Virus record (IMG/VR): IMGVR_UViG_3300020477_000124
Location: 1-24,680 of that record
Strand: one strand, 5' to 3'
Length of the DNA stretch: 24,680 nucleotides
Source: a virus
Positions 12,708 to 21,230 of the stretch are shown in pieces (positions within the stretch are counted from its first letter, which is position 1; each line of letters starts with the position of its first letter). Under the pieces are notes generated by a model, which did no database searches, was not told the DNA's origin, and saw nothing but the letters and a program-made list of their open reading frames with translations. The position numbers and the translations under genes were made by a program.

Positions 12708-13294
12708 TTTCTTTTCCAGCAATGAGTCGGCAGCGCCTCGTTCTCGGCGTCGCTCATCGTTTTTTGTAGCGCGTCCAGCGGCAACCAGACTTGGGCCGCG
12801 TTAAAGCAGCCGCAATGCTGGCACGACTTGAGAAGGTTGTCATACGCTGTTTTTCGGGCTCCGACGATAAACTCGACCGCCTTGCTGACCAGACCACTCT
12901 TGCAGCCGGAGCAGCCCTTCGGCTCCACGTTGTCGGAACACATCGAGCAGATAGCCGCCCGCTGATCCGCCTCGGCCTGCGACTCCACCCGCTTGCCGCC
13001 GGCCGCGACCAGCGTCCGGGTCAGCCTCACGGCCAGATCAAGCGCCACCGGCCGCGTCCGCTTTACCGGTGCAGGCGAGTCATCCGCGCACAATTCACCG
13101 CGCTCCTTGCAGAGCGCCTCCTCGACAATATCCTCAATATTAAACGGAACGGGCAGGTTGTTGGCTTTTCGGTGGGCCACCACCCGGTTCACCAGCTGGT
13201 GAAGACTGTCCGACTGCAGCACCTGCCCCGTCTCCGGCTGCGTGTAGCTGTACCCGCCGGGGGGCACCACACTCGTCTGTATTAGCCTCATCAT
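12704..13294 (-). CDS. Cysteine-cluster (probable zinc-binding) phage protein
   Basis: This 196-residue protein is read from ATG 13294, which overlaps the terminase stop as ATGA; the next codon is also ATG. The N-terminal part (MMRLIQTSVVPPGGYSYTQP) resembles, from memory, proteins seen beside terminases in marine phages. Cysteines lie at 62 and 69, then CxxC pairs at 116/119 and 128/131, and CQHCGC at 158-163, with HC near the end (191-192). Four or more such pairs suggest two zinc-binding knuckles, as in small DNA- or RNA-binding modules. Its place, coupled to terminase and portal on both sides, suggests a packaging or head-assembly helper. Function is not known; metal binding is inferred from spacing. 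Confidence 0.7.
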   Translation of the reverse strand: MMRLIQTSVVPPGGYSYTQPETGQVLQSDSLHQLVNRVVAHRKANNLPVPFNIEDIVEEALCKERGELCADDSPAPVKRTRPVALDLAVRLTRTLVAAGGKRVESQAEADQRAAICSMCSDNVEPKGCSGCKSGLVSKAVEFIVGARKTAYDNLLKSCQHCGCFNAAQVWLPLDALQKTMSDAENEALPTHCWKRK

Positions 13295-14988
13295 ACTGCT
13301 GACTCCGCAAAAGTGTCGTGGTAGACCCGGTCGCATTCCTGCACCAGCTGATCCCAGCTGTCCACGCCGCCACGCCTCGCCGGAGTGGAGGTGGCATACC
13401 CACCCAACCGCCGCGCCATCTCCACTACCAGCGTTATTGCATCTGCAAAATCCGGCGATTGGCCGGTACGCGCCTTCATCTCAACCTTTCTCTCGATGAT
13501 TGTCATACGCTTTTCGTCGTCAAACATCCTCGAGCAAAATTCAATCACCGCCTCGTGATGCATTCCGCGCAGCTGCTCGTTGATCACCCATTGCCTCACG
13601 CTGAACCACAGCTCGGTCACCTTGTTCGCGTACACGTCGCTGCTGCGCCGGTGATCCTCCGGGCTCACCGGGCGGTCGCTGGCCTTCCCGCCGAACTCCA
13701 CCCGCTGGATCGAAGGACTCCAAGTCTTCGCCAGAATATCGCACAGACCGCCTCCCTCGCCCGTGGCATCCACCGCCAAGTGCTGCGGCAGCACCCGGTG
13801 CTCCTCGCAGAAGGCCCGCACCCGGCTCGCAATCTGGAAATGCACCGGCTCGCTGCTCTTGGCGTCCACCTCGATGATCTCGTTACGATCCAGCGAGATG
13901 CCCATCTTTCCGTTTTCAAAGTCCCCGTACCGCCCCAGCTGGATCACGCAGCGGTCGCCCCCGTTGAACGCCGGGTCGAGCCCGGCCACCGGGCGGCTCG
14001 AGCGGACGAACACCGCCGGCAGCATCGCCCGGTATTTCTCGACAAGGTTCTCGCTCAACACCGTCTTGCACACTCCCTCGGGCGACCACATCCCCCGCGT
14101 GTATTTCCAGAACTTCGGGCTGTCCTCCCCGTCATATTTCTGCGCCTGACGCACTTGATCCTCCGAGATCAGGAACTCGTACCGAGTCTTGCCGGCCTGC
14201 ATATTCGGCGACTTCATCCCGTCGAACCGCACGCAGACGCCCCGCTCCGTCTCCCACTCCTCGTCCTCGATGCTGATGCTTGACCACCCCTTTTTCGGCG
14301 TGGAAAAGCGGCCGTGCTGGTCGAACTTGCTGTGCGGGTTCCCGATGGCCAGAAATTTGAACTCCCTCGTTCCCTTCTGGAGGTTCGAGCACGCCTCGAA
14401 CGCCGCCTCCGGCGTGTCGGTCGCCTCGTCCACGATCACCATCGTGCGGGGCGAGCGGATGCCTTGGATGTTGGCCACCGCCTTCGAGGTCGCCCCGTCC
14501 AGAACCGGGATCGCGTAGATCGCGTGCTTGTCATCCCCCCGGATCGCCTGCAGCGTCGTCTTGCTGTCCACCAAATGCGCCGGATAACCGCCTTCGCACG
14601 TCCTGTACAACTCTTGTATCACCGGCCACGCCCGTTTTCGGATCATCTTGGCCGTCGTCGAGGTCAGCAGAATCGAGGTCTGGAGCGGTGCCGCCAAGAA
14701 GTAGACCATCGAGTAGAGGCTCGCCGCGAACGTCTTCCCGCTTGCCCCGCAACCGGCCCAGCAAACCCATTGGTGCTCGCACAGGCTTTCGAGCTGACGC
14801 TCGAGCCACGGGTTCCAGATCAGCTTGGGCCACAGGTGCCGCACCGCGTTTCGGAAATGCTGGTACGACCCCAGCCCACCCCTCTCCGGCGAGTGGTTGA
14901 TTCGGAAGGCGTACAGCTCCAGCTCGATGTCGTTCAGCTGCACGTCGAACGCCAACCCGTATTTATGCTTGATCAAACCGTTTGACAT
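13291..14988 (-). CDS. terL: Terminase large subunit (packaging ATPase and nuclease)
   Basis: This 565-residue protein has Walker A at 79-86 (GCGASGKT), Walker B with the catalytic acid at 184-189 (VIVDEA) and a coupling motif at 213-218 (LAIGNP). The RNase H-like nuclease domain shows acidic residues at D338 (GLDPAF), D408 (AVDATG) and D516 (SPDFADA). It pumps DNA into the procapsid through the portal and cuts the concatemer. It is the first gene of the leftward head operon and starts directly in the divergent control region without a clear ribosome site. No small terminase subunit precedes it, which is unusual. The downstream Cys-cluster gene is coupled by ATGA. Confidence 0.95.
   Translation of the reverse strand: MSNGLIKHKYGLAFDVQLNDIELELYAFRINHSPERGGLGSYQHFRNAVRHLWPKLIWNPWLERQLESLCEHQWVCWAGCGASGKTFAASLYSMVYFLAAPLQTSILLTSTTAKMIRKRAWPVIQELYRTCEGGYPAHLVDSKTTLQAIRGDDKHAIYAIPVLDGATSKAVANIQGIRSPRTMVIVDEATDTPEAAFEACSNLQKGTREFKFLAIGNPHSKFDQHGRFSTPKKGWSSISIEDEEWETERGVCVRFDGMKSPNMQAGKTRYEFLISEDQVRQAQKYDGEDSPKFWKYTRGMWSPEGVCKTVLSENLVEKYRAMLPAVFVRSSRPVAGLDPAFNGGDRCVIQLGRYGDFENGKMGISLDRNEIIEVDAKSSEPVHFQIASRVRAFCEEHRVLPQHLAVDATGEGGGLCDILAKTWSPSIQRVEFGGKASDRPVSPEDHRRSSDVYANKVTELWFSVRQWVINEQLRGMHHEAVIEFCSRMFDDEKRMTIIERKVEMKARTGQSPDFADAITLVVEMARRLGGYATSTPARRGGVDSWDQLVQECDRVYHDTFAESAV
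14974..14986 (+). promoter_or_regulatory. Shared motif CAAACCGTTTGAC at the terminase start
   Basis: The 13-nt word is identical to the one upstream of the capsid leader (8947-8959, minus strand). Here the palindrome extends to TCAAAC-C-GTTTGA (14973-14985). It lies within the first codons of the terminase gene, and TTGACA (14982-14987) is a perfect -35-like box for rightward transcription. The TATACT at 15008-15013 is a possible -10 box, but the 20-bp spacing is longer than normal, so use as a sigma-70 promoter is uncertain. Confidence 0.45.
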
Positions 14989-15062
14989 ACTGGGGGGATG
15001 CAGCCGCTATACTCCCCAGCAAGGGAATTAGTTCCCGCATATTTTTCTCAAATCGTCAAACG
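14989..15062. promoter_or_regulatory. Divergent control region between head and tail operons
   Basis: This 74-bp gap separates the leftward terminase gene from the rightward fibre gene and must hold both start points. It contains CTGGGG/CCCCAG arms (14990-14995/15014-15019), a perfect small hairpin GGGAA-TTAG-TTCCC (15023-15036), TATACT (15008-15013) and an 8-nt GTCAAACG at 15055-15062, which is the inverted copy of CGTTTGAC at 14979-14986. The paired motifs overlap or touch both start codons, so a regulator bound there could control both directions. No Shine-Dalgarno-like site is seen for either gene. Confidence 0.55.
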
Positions 15063-16106
15063 ATGGCTGTCACATTAAATCAAAACACCGATTGCTGCGA
15101 AACCAGCTGCACCTCCACCACCGTCAACGTGCCCGGCACAGCCGGCACAGACGGCGCAGACGGCGCAGCTGGCGCGGACGGCGTCAACGCCTACACAACA
15201 ACCTCCGGCACTTTTGTGGTGCCGTCCGTCAACTCCACGGTGACACCTGTCGCGGTGGCGTCGTCCAGCTGGGCCTCAATCGGACAGGTTGTTTTTGTCA
15301 GCACCGCCGGGTATTACGAGGTGACAGCCAAGCCAAGCGGCACCTCGCTCACCTTAAAAAACCTCTACGCCTCCCCGACCAACGCGGCGGCCGGTGTCAC
15401 GATTGCCACCAGCCAGACTGTTAGCCCGGCCGGCTTAAAAGGGGACACCGGCGCGACCGGGGCAGCCGCATCAAGCCTTCCGTCGCTGGCCAAGGGGTCA
15501 CTCCTGACAAACAACGACAGCGCCAACGTGGCGCTCGCTGTCGGTGTCGGCTCCGGCGCACAATTTCTAGGGGTGGACAGCGGAGCCGCCACCGGGATGG
15601 CGTGGGACACCATAAAATACTCCGACCTTGAAGGGACGCTCGCGCTGAACACCGTCACCACCAGCGGCCAGCTACCGCTGGCGGACATAGCCAACGCCGG
15701 CGGAGCAGCTGGAGACGTCGCCTATTGGGACGGCACCAACTGGGTGCGACTGGCAAAAGGGTCAACCGGACAAGTGCTTAAACAGGGAGCAAGCGCCCCA
15801 CAATGGGCCGCCCAGTCAGGCGTCAGCTTGGAGGCAATGGGGCGTGTGACATACGATAACAGCACAACATCCGTAGTGTACACGGGCACTCCAACGAACT
15901 GCACCGACCCGCCTTCTGTAGCTACTCACCTTGTTACAATTAACTTCACCACAAGCATAACCTCATCGTTCCCGATAACTATATTGACACCAATGGATGC
16001 GAATACCGCAGATTTGTATGTTAAAACAATAACCACATCCGCGATGACTGTTCAGTTGCCCGCAACATCCACCGACAAGGAGTTTTCTTTTGCCGTCTTT
16101 GCCTGA
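15063..16106 (+). CDS. Short collagen-like tail fibre protein
   Basis: This 347-residue protein starts at ATG 15063. The N-terminus has a Cys pair and a third Cys (DCCETSC). Two short Gly-x-y runs follow (residues 25-40 and about 124-133, GLKGDTGATG). The middle (TTSGQLPLADIANAGGAAGD, then WDGTNW and GQVLKQGASAPQW) shows wording common in phage fibre shafts. The last 80 residues are Thr/Ser-rich beta strands and their DNA is clearly AT-richer. It is probably a trimeric fibre or fibre-base protein. There is no ribosome site in the usual place. The next gene overlaps by one base (TGATG). Confidence 0.7.
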   Translation: MAVTLNQNTDCCETSCTSTTVNVPGTAGTDGADGAAGADGVNAYTTTSGTFVVPSVNSTVTPVAVASSSWASIGQVVFVSTAGYYEVTAKPSGTSLTLKNLYASPTNAAAGVTIATSQTVSPAGLKGDTGATGAAASSLPSLAKGSLLTNNDSANVALAVGVGSGAQFLGVDSGAATGMAWDTIKYSDLEGTLALNTVTTSGQLPLADIANAGGAAGDVAYWDGTNWVRLAKGSTGQVLKQGASAPQWAAQSGVSLEAMGRVTYDNSTTSVVYTGTPTNCTDPPSVATHLVTINFTTSITSSFPITILTPMDANTADLYVKTITTSAMTVQLPATSTDKEFSFAVFA

Positions 16107-18553
16107 TGCCCGTTCTCGACCGCCAGCGAATTAGCGACGGGTTCCTTACGCTCGAGCGCGGCGTGGATGCCGGGCGCTCCCCCGCCCTGTTGGCGCGCAA
16201 TCAGGCTGCCTTCGCCGGGAACGTGACGATGCGTGGCGGCTACGCGCAGACCCGGCCCGCGTTTGTCAATATCCCGCTTGAGTTTGACCTTTCATTCAAG
16301 CGGCTCACCAGCGGCAGCCTTGTCGTTGGGAAGAAGTACAAGATCACAAAGACCGGTTCCGGCTTTAATGCGACCGGGGTCGGCGCGGCCGACAACAATT
16401 TGAACACCGAGTTCGTCGCAACCGGCACCACTCCCAGCTGGGGGGACGCCAGCGGCGACGGAGGAGGGAGCGGAACCAACCAGAACGACGGGACAAACGC
16501 AGCTGACTGGGGCGTTGATGCGGCAACCCCGGCCGCGTTCAACACGGCCTACAACTCACTCAACTGGTATACCGTCGGCGCGCTCGAGGAGAGCCCGCCC
16601 GCACTCATCGTCAGCGGCAACGTGCTGCAGGTGACCAACAAAACCGGCTCCGGCCCGGACACCTACGCCGCCGGGGCGGGCATCAAGTGGACAAACCCGG
16701 ACGGGCTGGACACCGTCCAGATCACGATGAGCGCCGGTGCGGCAAACAATTCCAACGACTGGTATCTGACCAACTCGTCCGGTGACCAGACGCTGATCGA
16801 GACCGGCACCAAGACCTACGAGGTCAACCTAAAAGGAGGAGAGCTCAAGATCATTACCAGCTCCTCGTCATACGCCAGACTCTCCATCGAGGGCGGGACG
16901 GCCGACGTGGAAATTCTGGTTGTAGGGTCGAACGGATCAACCGGAACGGGCGAGCTCTCCACCACGATGTACGAGGGGGTGACTTCCGAGGAGGCAATCA
17001 AGGAGGCGTTCGAGTCCAAACGCTTCCAAGGGGCGTACAACTATCACCACGGCTCGAACCAGTTTTTGGTCACCTCCATCGGGGGGCATATCTACAAGAT
17101 AGAGACAAAGACCGGGATGGTGCAGGACGTGACTCCCACGAAGGGGGTCAACGCGCTTGACGAGGTCATCTACGACCCCAACGCCTCCGACATCGAGGTT
17201 GCCTACTTTCAGCAGGCCGAGCAGTACCTCATCGTGCAAGACGGCAGCTCCGCCCCCATCATCTTTGACGGGGCCGGCTCGCGCCGGAGCGACACTTCCA
17301 GCAACGAGGTGCCGACCGGGACGGTGATGGCCTACGGCAACGGGCGGCTGTGGGTGGCCAAGGGGCGCGAGTTCGCGGCGGGCGACATCGTCGGCGGCCC
17401 CACCTCGGTAATAAAGTTCACCGAAAACACCTACATCGCCGAGGGTGGCGCGTTCTCTGTCCCGCTCGACACGGGCGACATCACCGCGATGAAGTTTATG
17501 AACCAGCCCGACTCCAGCCTCGGGCAGGGCGAGCTGCTGGTTCACACCACAAACGCTGTCTTCGCGGTCAACGTGCCGACCAGCCGTGATAGCTGGAAGA
17601 ATTTGCAATACCCAACCGTCCGCATCGTGGCCATCAACTACGGCGCGGTGAGCGACCGCAGCTGCGCGCTGGTCAACGGGGATATGTTCTACCGCGCACC
17701 GGACGGTATCCGCAGCTACATCTCCAGCCGCCGAGAGTGGCAGGAGTACGGCCAGATTCCGATCAGCCGAGAGATCGGCCCGGTACTGCGCGACGAGAAG
17801 GATCACGAAATCCTGCACACCACCAGCGCCGTTCTCTTTGACAACCGGCTGATCACCACCGTCACGCCGCAGAAAAGCTCGCAGGGCACCACCTTCCTCG
17901 GGCTGGCCCCGCTCGATTTCGACACCGTCGGCGGCACCGGGCAGAAAATGCCCCCGGCTTGGGAGGGTCTCTGGACGGGGCTTAACTTCCTGCAGATTTT
18001 AACCGCCAACATCGACGGTGAGGAACGCTGCTTCGTGTTCCACCAAAACAGCAGCTGCAACATCCAGCTGTGGGAGCTGACGCGGAACGGGGTGAAGGAC
18101 GCCGGCAACACCCGCATCGAGTGCTACGTCGAGACCCCGAGCTACAATTTTCAAAACCCGCTCGAGCTGAAGCAGCTGGAGTACGGGGAAATGTGGGCCG
18201 ACGACCTGCAGGGTGAGGTGGACTTCACCGTCCGCTACAAGCCAAACCAGTACCCGGCTTGGGTGGACTGGAACAGCTGGACGGAATGCGCGAAAACAGA
18301 GTCGTGCAACCCGGTCGCCGGCTCCTGCCTGACGCTCAAGAATTACAAGCCACAGTACAGGTCACGGATGCGGATGCCGCAGCCGGAGGACACCTGCGAA
18401 ACAACCAACGGTGCGCCGATGCGGAACGGGTATGAGTTCTCGTCGCGCATCGAGTGGGTCGGGCACGCCCGCGTCAAGGCGTTCCGCCTGCATACCTACC
18501 CGGTCGTTGAGGAACCCTACGGCGAGTGCGGCACCGCCGGAAACTGCGTTTAA
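16106..18553 (+). CDS. Large virion protein, candidate tail nozzle (T7 gp12-like role)
   Basis: This 815-residue protein has an N-terminal segment that reads like an anchoring arm (RNQAAFAGNVTMRGGYAQTRP). The middle consists of beta-strand repeats with HHGSNQFLVTSIGGHIYKIE, YGNGRLWVAKGREFAAGD and GDMFYRAPDGIRSYISSRRE, a pattern that suggests a beta-propeller. The C-terminus has several Cys. Length (T7 gp12 is 794 residues), propeller-like make-up and neighbourhood to collar and adaptor genes fit a tail-tube nozzle. The assignment is from analogy, not a recognised close homologue. It could also be a propeller-type tail-fibre adaptor. It is translated by coupling with the upstream fibre gene. 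Confidence 0.6.
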   Translation: MPVLDRQRISDGFLTLERGVDAGRSPALLARNQAAFAGNVTMRGGYAQTRPAFVNIPLEFDLSFKRLTSGSLVVGKKYKITKTGSGFNATGVGAADNNLNTEFVATGTTPSWGDASGDGGGSGTNQNDGTNAADWGVDAATPAAFNTAYNSLNWYTVGALEESPPALIVSGNVLQVTNKTGSGPDTYAAGAGIKWTNPDGLDTVQITMSAGAANNSNDWYLTNSSGDQTLIETGTKTYEVNLKGGELKIITSSSSYARLSIEGGTADVEILVVGSNGSTGTGELSTTMYEGVTSEEAIKEAFESKRFQGAYNYHHGSNQFLVTSIGGHIYKIETKTGMVQDVTPTKGVNALDEVIYDPNASDIEVAYFQQAEQYLIVQDGSSAPIIFDGAGSRRSDTSSNEVPTGTVMAYGNGRLWVAKGREFAAGDIVGGPTSVIKFTENTYIAEGGAFSVPLDTGDITAMKFMNQPDSSLGQGELLVHTTNAVFAVNVPTSRDSWKNLQYPTVRIVAINYGAVSDRSCALVNGDMFYRAPDGIRSYISSRREWQEYGQIPISREIGPVLRDEKDHEILHTTSAVLFDNRLITTVTPQKSSQGTTFLGLAPLDFDTVGGTGQKMPPAWEGLWTGLNFLQILTANIDGEERCFVFHQNSSCNIQLWELTRNGVKDAGNTRIECYVETPSYNFQNPLELKQLEYGEMWADDLQGEVDFTVRYKPNQYPAWVDWNSWTECAKTESCNPVAGSCLTLKNYKPQYRSRMRMPQPEDTCETTNGAPMRNGYEFSSRIEWVGHARVKAFRLHTYPVVEEPYGECGTAGNCV

Positions 18554-18558
18554 TTTTT

Positions 18559-18663
18559 ATGAACTACACCGAACTAACAGTCAGCTGCGCGTCGGCCACG
18601 GCGAACACCCGATACACCTACACCGTCACGGGCAACTGTAACGACACATCAGCGGAGATTTAA
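18559..18663 (+). CDS. 34-residue ORF, unknown
   Basis: ATG 18559 begins five bases after the previous stop, and TAA 18661-18663 lies two bases before the next start. The product (MNYTELTVSCASATANTRYT, then YTVTGNCNDTSAEI) is Thr/Ser-rich with two Cys and looks like a beta-hairpin. It fills the gap exactly and is in frame with good local spacing, but has no ribosome site of its own, so it may rely on coupling. It could also be untranslated spacer. No family recognised. Confidence 0.45.
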   Translation: MNYTELTVSCASATANTRYTYTVTGNCNDTSAEI

Positions 18664-18665
18664 CA

Positions 18666-19361
18666 ATGGCATCCAATCAGCAAGTCATCCTGCAGGCCGG
18701 CACCGTCTCGGCGGACACCTGCTTCGAGAGCGTCCAGCAGCTCTACAACACCTTCGTGGACAAGACCACGGCGTATGTCGCGGGCAGCTACAGCCTATTC
18801 AACTACGGCGACACCGTGCCGTCCGTGGACGATCAGGATCGCCCGTGGATTCGGACGATCAACGGGCTGCCGGACAAGATTTACACTTGGATCAGCGGTC
18901 AATGGGCGTCCAAGCACCCCGTCCCAACAGGCAGCAGCGTGCGAATGCTGTGGGTCGGCAGTCTCGGCGACCTCAACACCTACGACGGAGGCTCGGCCGG
19001 CACGGCCAGCTCCTTCTCCGGCCCGTTCTGGGAGCAGGACACCGCGTTCGACGCTCGCTTCCCGGTCGGTGTTGGTGATTTTGCCGCCGCCGTGACAAAC
19101 ACGGGCGGCGAAAAGGATACAACGCTGGAAGAAAAGCATTTGCCGCCGCACTCCCACAGCCTCAAGTACACCGAAAGCGGGCTTAAAGACACAAATGCCG
19201 AGCTAGACGACGGAGAGGGTCTTTTCACGGCTGGGTCAAAAGAGGCTAACGGAATGGTCAGGGCCGGCTCCGCCCAGAACTCGGAATCCTTCACCAACCT
19301 GCCGCCCTACTACGGCGTCTACTTTATCAAGCGCACCGCTCGGGAGTATTACACGGTCTAA
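18666..19361 (+). CDS. Tail-collar domain fibre protein
   Basis: This 231-residue protein has GGAG eight bases upstream. The phage tail-collar signature is clear: residues 131-165 (RFPVGVGDF, GGEKDTTLEEKHLPPHSHS) and the C-terminal YFIKRTAR stretch after NLPPYYGV (211-218). Residues 1-110 form a fibre-like N-terminal part. Collar-domain proteins fold as trimers at fibre tips or shafts and often contact the receptor. It follows the nozzle candidate and precedes the adaptor candidate. Its stop and the next start overlap as TAATG. Domain call firm; exact location on the tail not known. Confidence 0.8.
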   Translation: MASNQQVILQAGTVSADTCFESVQQLYNTFVDKTTAYVAGSYSLFNYGDTVPSVDDQDRPWIRTINGLPDKIYTWISGQWASKHPVPTGSSVRMLWVGSLGDLNTYDGGSAGTASSFSGPFWEQDTAFDARFPVGVGDFAAAVTNTGGEKDTTLEEKHLPPHSHSLKYTESGLKDTNAELDDGEGLFTAGSKEANGMVRAGSAQNSESFTNLPPYYGVYFIKRTAREYYTV

Positions 19362-20371
19362 TGAAAGTCACCCTCGGAACCGCCAAGACCCGCGTCGCGA
19401 AGCACCTCAACCTTTGCGACACAGACAGCCGCGTCACCGGGTACATCAACGAGGCACAGCGTCGGCTGATCGAGAGCGGCAAGTGGAAGGGCACCTACGG
19501 CAAATTCACCCTGTGCGCCACCGACGGCTGCATCGCGTGGCCCCGGCAGATCGAGACCATCGAGTCGGTCGCCGTCTGTGAAAACCCCGGCATCGTTCGC
19601 AACGGCTGGTTTGAGTTTGTCGAGAGCGGCTATGGCCTGCTCGACAATAAGGACAACGTCGGCTACCAGCTGCTGGATCGAGGCGAATCGCCCACCCACA
19701 AGGGGATGAGCGGGGACGGCAAGAAGGTGCGAGTCTACGCCTTCCTTGACGCGGACGCCGGGAAAACCGTCACGATACAGGGGCGCGACAGCAACAACAA
19801 CTGGGTGCGAACGGTGAAAAGCGGCAGCGGGGCCGACGCGGTTTATCAGGACGGCGAAGTCGTCACGCTGGTCAACGGGTACGTCGATACGACCACCGTG
19901 TTCAACAACATCACCGGCGTGCTGAAGGATGTCACACAGGGCAACGTGCAGCTGTACGAGCTGAAGGACGAGGCCGCCCCCACGCTGGTGGACATTGCCA
20001 CCTACGAGCCGGACGAGACCCTGCCCAGCTATCGCCTATCGATGATCCCCAGCCTCGGCGGGGCAGCTGGCTGCGAGGACGGCACCGACAAGAAGGTGCC
20101 GGTCACCGTGATCGCCAAGCTGCGCTTTATTGACGCGGTTAACGACACAGATGTCCTGATGGTGAGCGACCTTTATTCCATCAAGAATATGGCCATCGCC
20201 ATCAAGCTGGAGGAGAACAGAGACTTTGGAGCAGCTGCCGAGTACCGCAACTTGGCTATTGAATCGCTGCAGAACCAGCTGGCCAACCATATGGGCGACG
20301 GGGTTGTTCCAGTTTTACAAATGACAAACCTAAACACCCACGGCGGTGGGGGAATTGAAAGTTTAATTTAA
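19361..20371 (+). CDS. Virion structural protein, candidate head-tail adaptor
   Basis: This 336-residue protein opens with a helical segment (KTRVAKHLNLCDTDSRVTGY, then INEAQRRLIESGKW), a pattern common in phage adaptor or neck proteins that bind under the portal. The middle is beta-rich (FAL-type strands, VRVYAFLDADAGKTVTIQGR). The C-terminal half is helical (DLYSIKNMAIAIKLEENRDF, then EYRNLAIESLQNQLANHM). Helix-strand-helix and its place next to the nozzle candidate suggest a role like T7 gp11, but it is longer than that protein (about 196 residues). It may instead be another neck or tail-tube protein. Coupled to the collar gene by TAATG. Confidence 0.55.
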   Translation: MKVTLGTAKTRVAKHLNLCDTDSRVTGYINEAQRRLIESGKWKGTYGKFTLCATDGCIAWPRQIETIESVAVCENPGIVRNGWFEFVESGYGLLDNKDNVGYQLLDRGESPTHKGMSGDGKKVRVYAFLDADAGKTVTIQGRDSNNNWVRTVKSGSGADAVYQDGEVVTLVNGYVDTTTVFNNITGVLKDVTQGNVQLYELKDEAAPTLVDIATYEPDETLPSYRLSMIPSLGGAAGCEDGTDKKVPVTVIAKLRFIDAVNDTDVLMVSDLYSIKNMAIAIKLEENRDFGAAAEYRNLAIESLQNQLANHMGDGVVPVLQMTNLNTHGGGGIESLI

Positions 20372-20372
20372 T

Positions 20373-21230
20373 ATGGCAGCAGCAATCGGAGCAGCAATGG
20401 GGGTTCTTGGCGGACTTTTCAAGAAGGGGCCAAAGATTCCAGAGTACAAAAAGGTAGACCAAGCGAAGGAGCAGGATGCGGCTATTTCCAGCAATCTTGC
20501 CAGCTTCGAAAAGTCGAGGCAGCTGGCGGAGCAAACCAGCGCCGCCGATCAGGAGATGCTAATGGCCAATCTGGAACGGGCCTTGCCGGGGTACGGTGGG
20601 CTGGTCAGCGGTGCCAGCGGGGCGATTGGCAGTATGATCGCCGGCAACATCCCGATGGCCGACCAAGGGTTGCTGATGCGCCGAGCTGCTGAAAGTGGTG
20701 TTACCGGCGGCATCAGCGGCAGCCAAGCCGGACGCAACCTGACCGCTCGCGACCTCGGCCTGACGCAGATCGGTATGACGCAGGCCGGCCTTGGCGCGCT
20801 TAACCCGTTCCTGTCCACCGTTCGCAACACGGCCGTCGCCACGCCAATGAGCGCCCGGTCGATGTTTGTTGACCCAACCCGCTGGACACAGAACGCCATC
20901 GGGGAAAACCGATTCGGATACAACGCGGCCATTGGGAAGGCGCAGTCTGACGCGGCGAACAGGGGGATAAACAGATTTGCCGGTGCCCTGCAAGGGGTCG
21001 GGGGAATGATGGCCGGCGGAATGTTCGACGGTGGAGCTGGTGCCGGCGGAATGTTCGGTGGTGTCGGCGGAATGTTCAGCGGTATAAGCAGGCTTGCGGG
21101 CAGAATATTCGGTGGCAGCGGCCAACCAGCCACGGTGGCTGGCCCAGCCAACCAGACGATGTACAGGTTCACAGGGAGCGGTGGGGCGGCATACGGCACT
21201 CGACCGCCAACACTTCCTCCCGGCTGGTAA
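20373..21230 (+). CDS. Probable internal virion (ejection) protein, Gly/Met-rich tail
   Basis: This 285-residue protein has a hydrophobic Ala/Gly start (MAAAIGAAMGVLGGLFKKGP), then a charged helix (residues 20-70). Next come a Gly-rich segment with RNLTARDLGLTQIGMTQAGL and a stretch NPFLSTVRNTAVATPMSARS. The C-terminus repeats GGMF-type units (GGMMAGGMFDGG, GGMFGGVGGMFSG). This helical, Ala/Gly-rich make-up fits a small internal or ejected protein. I recall similar proteins in marine phages, but not a named function. It starts one base after the adaptor stop and is likely coupled. Cytoplasmic or head-internal location is inferred. Confidence 0.55.
   Translation: MAAAIGAAMGVLGGLFKKGPKIPEYKKVDQAKEQDAAISSNLASFEKSRQLAEQTSAADQEMLMANLERALPGYGGLVSGASGAIGSMIAGNIPMADQGLLMRRAAESGVTGGISGSQAGRNLTARDLGLTQIGMTQAGLGALNPFLSTVRNTAVATPMSARSMFVDPTRWTQNAIGENRFGYNAAIGKAQSDAANRGINRFAGALQGVGGMMAGGMFDGGAGAGGMFGGVGGMFSGISRLAGRIFGGSGQPATVAGPANQTMYRFTGSGGAAYGTRPPTLPPGW

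Noticed and set aside
13318-14283. 321-codon plus-strand frame opposite the terminase gene
   Set aside because: Antisense shadow; the terminase frame has Walker and nuclease motifs.
14982-15008. Canonical sigma-70 promoter for the tail operon (TTGACA/TATACT)
   Set aside because: Both boxes look good but the spacing is 20 bp, beyond the usual 16-18, so it is only noted as a possibility.
16937-17818. 293-codon minus-strand frame opposite the nozzle candidate
   Set aside because: Antisense shadow of the GC-rich gene; composition and lack of ribosome site are against it.
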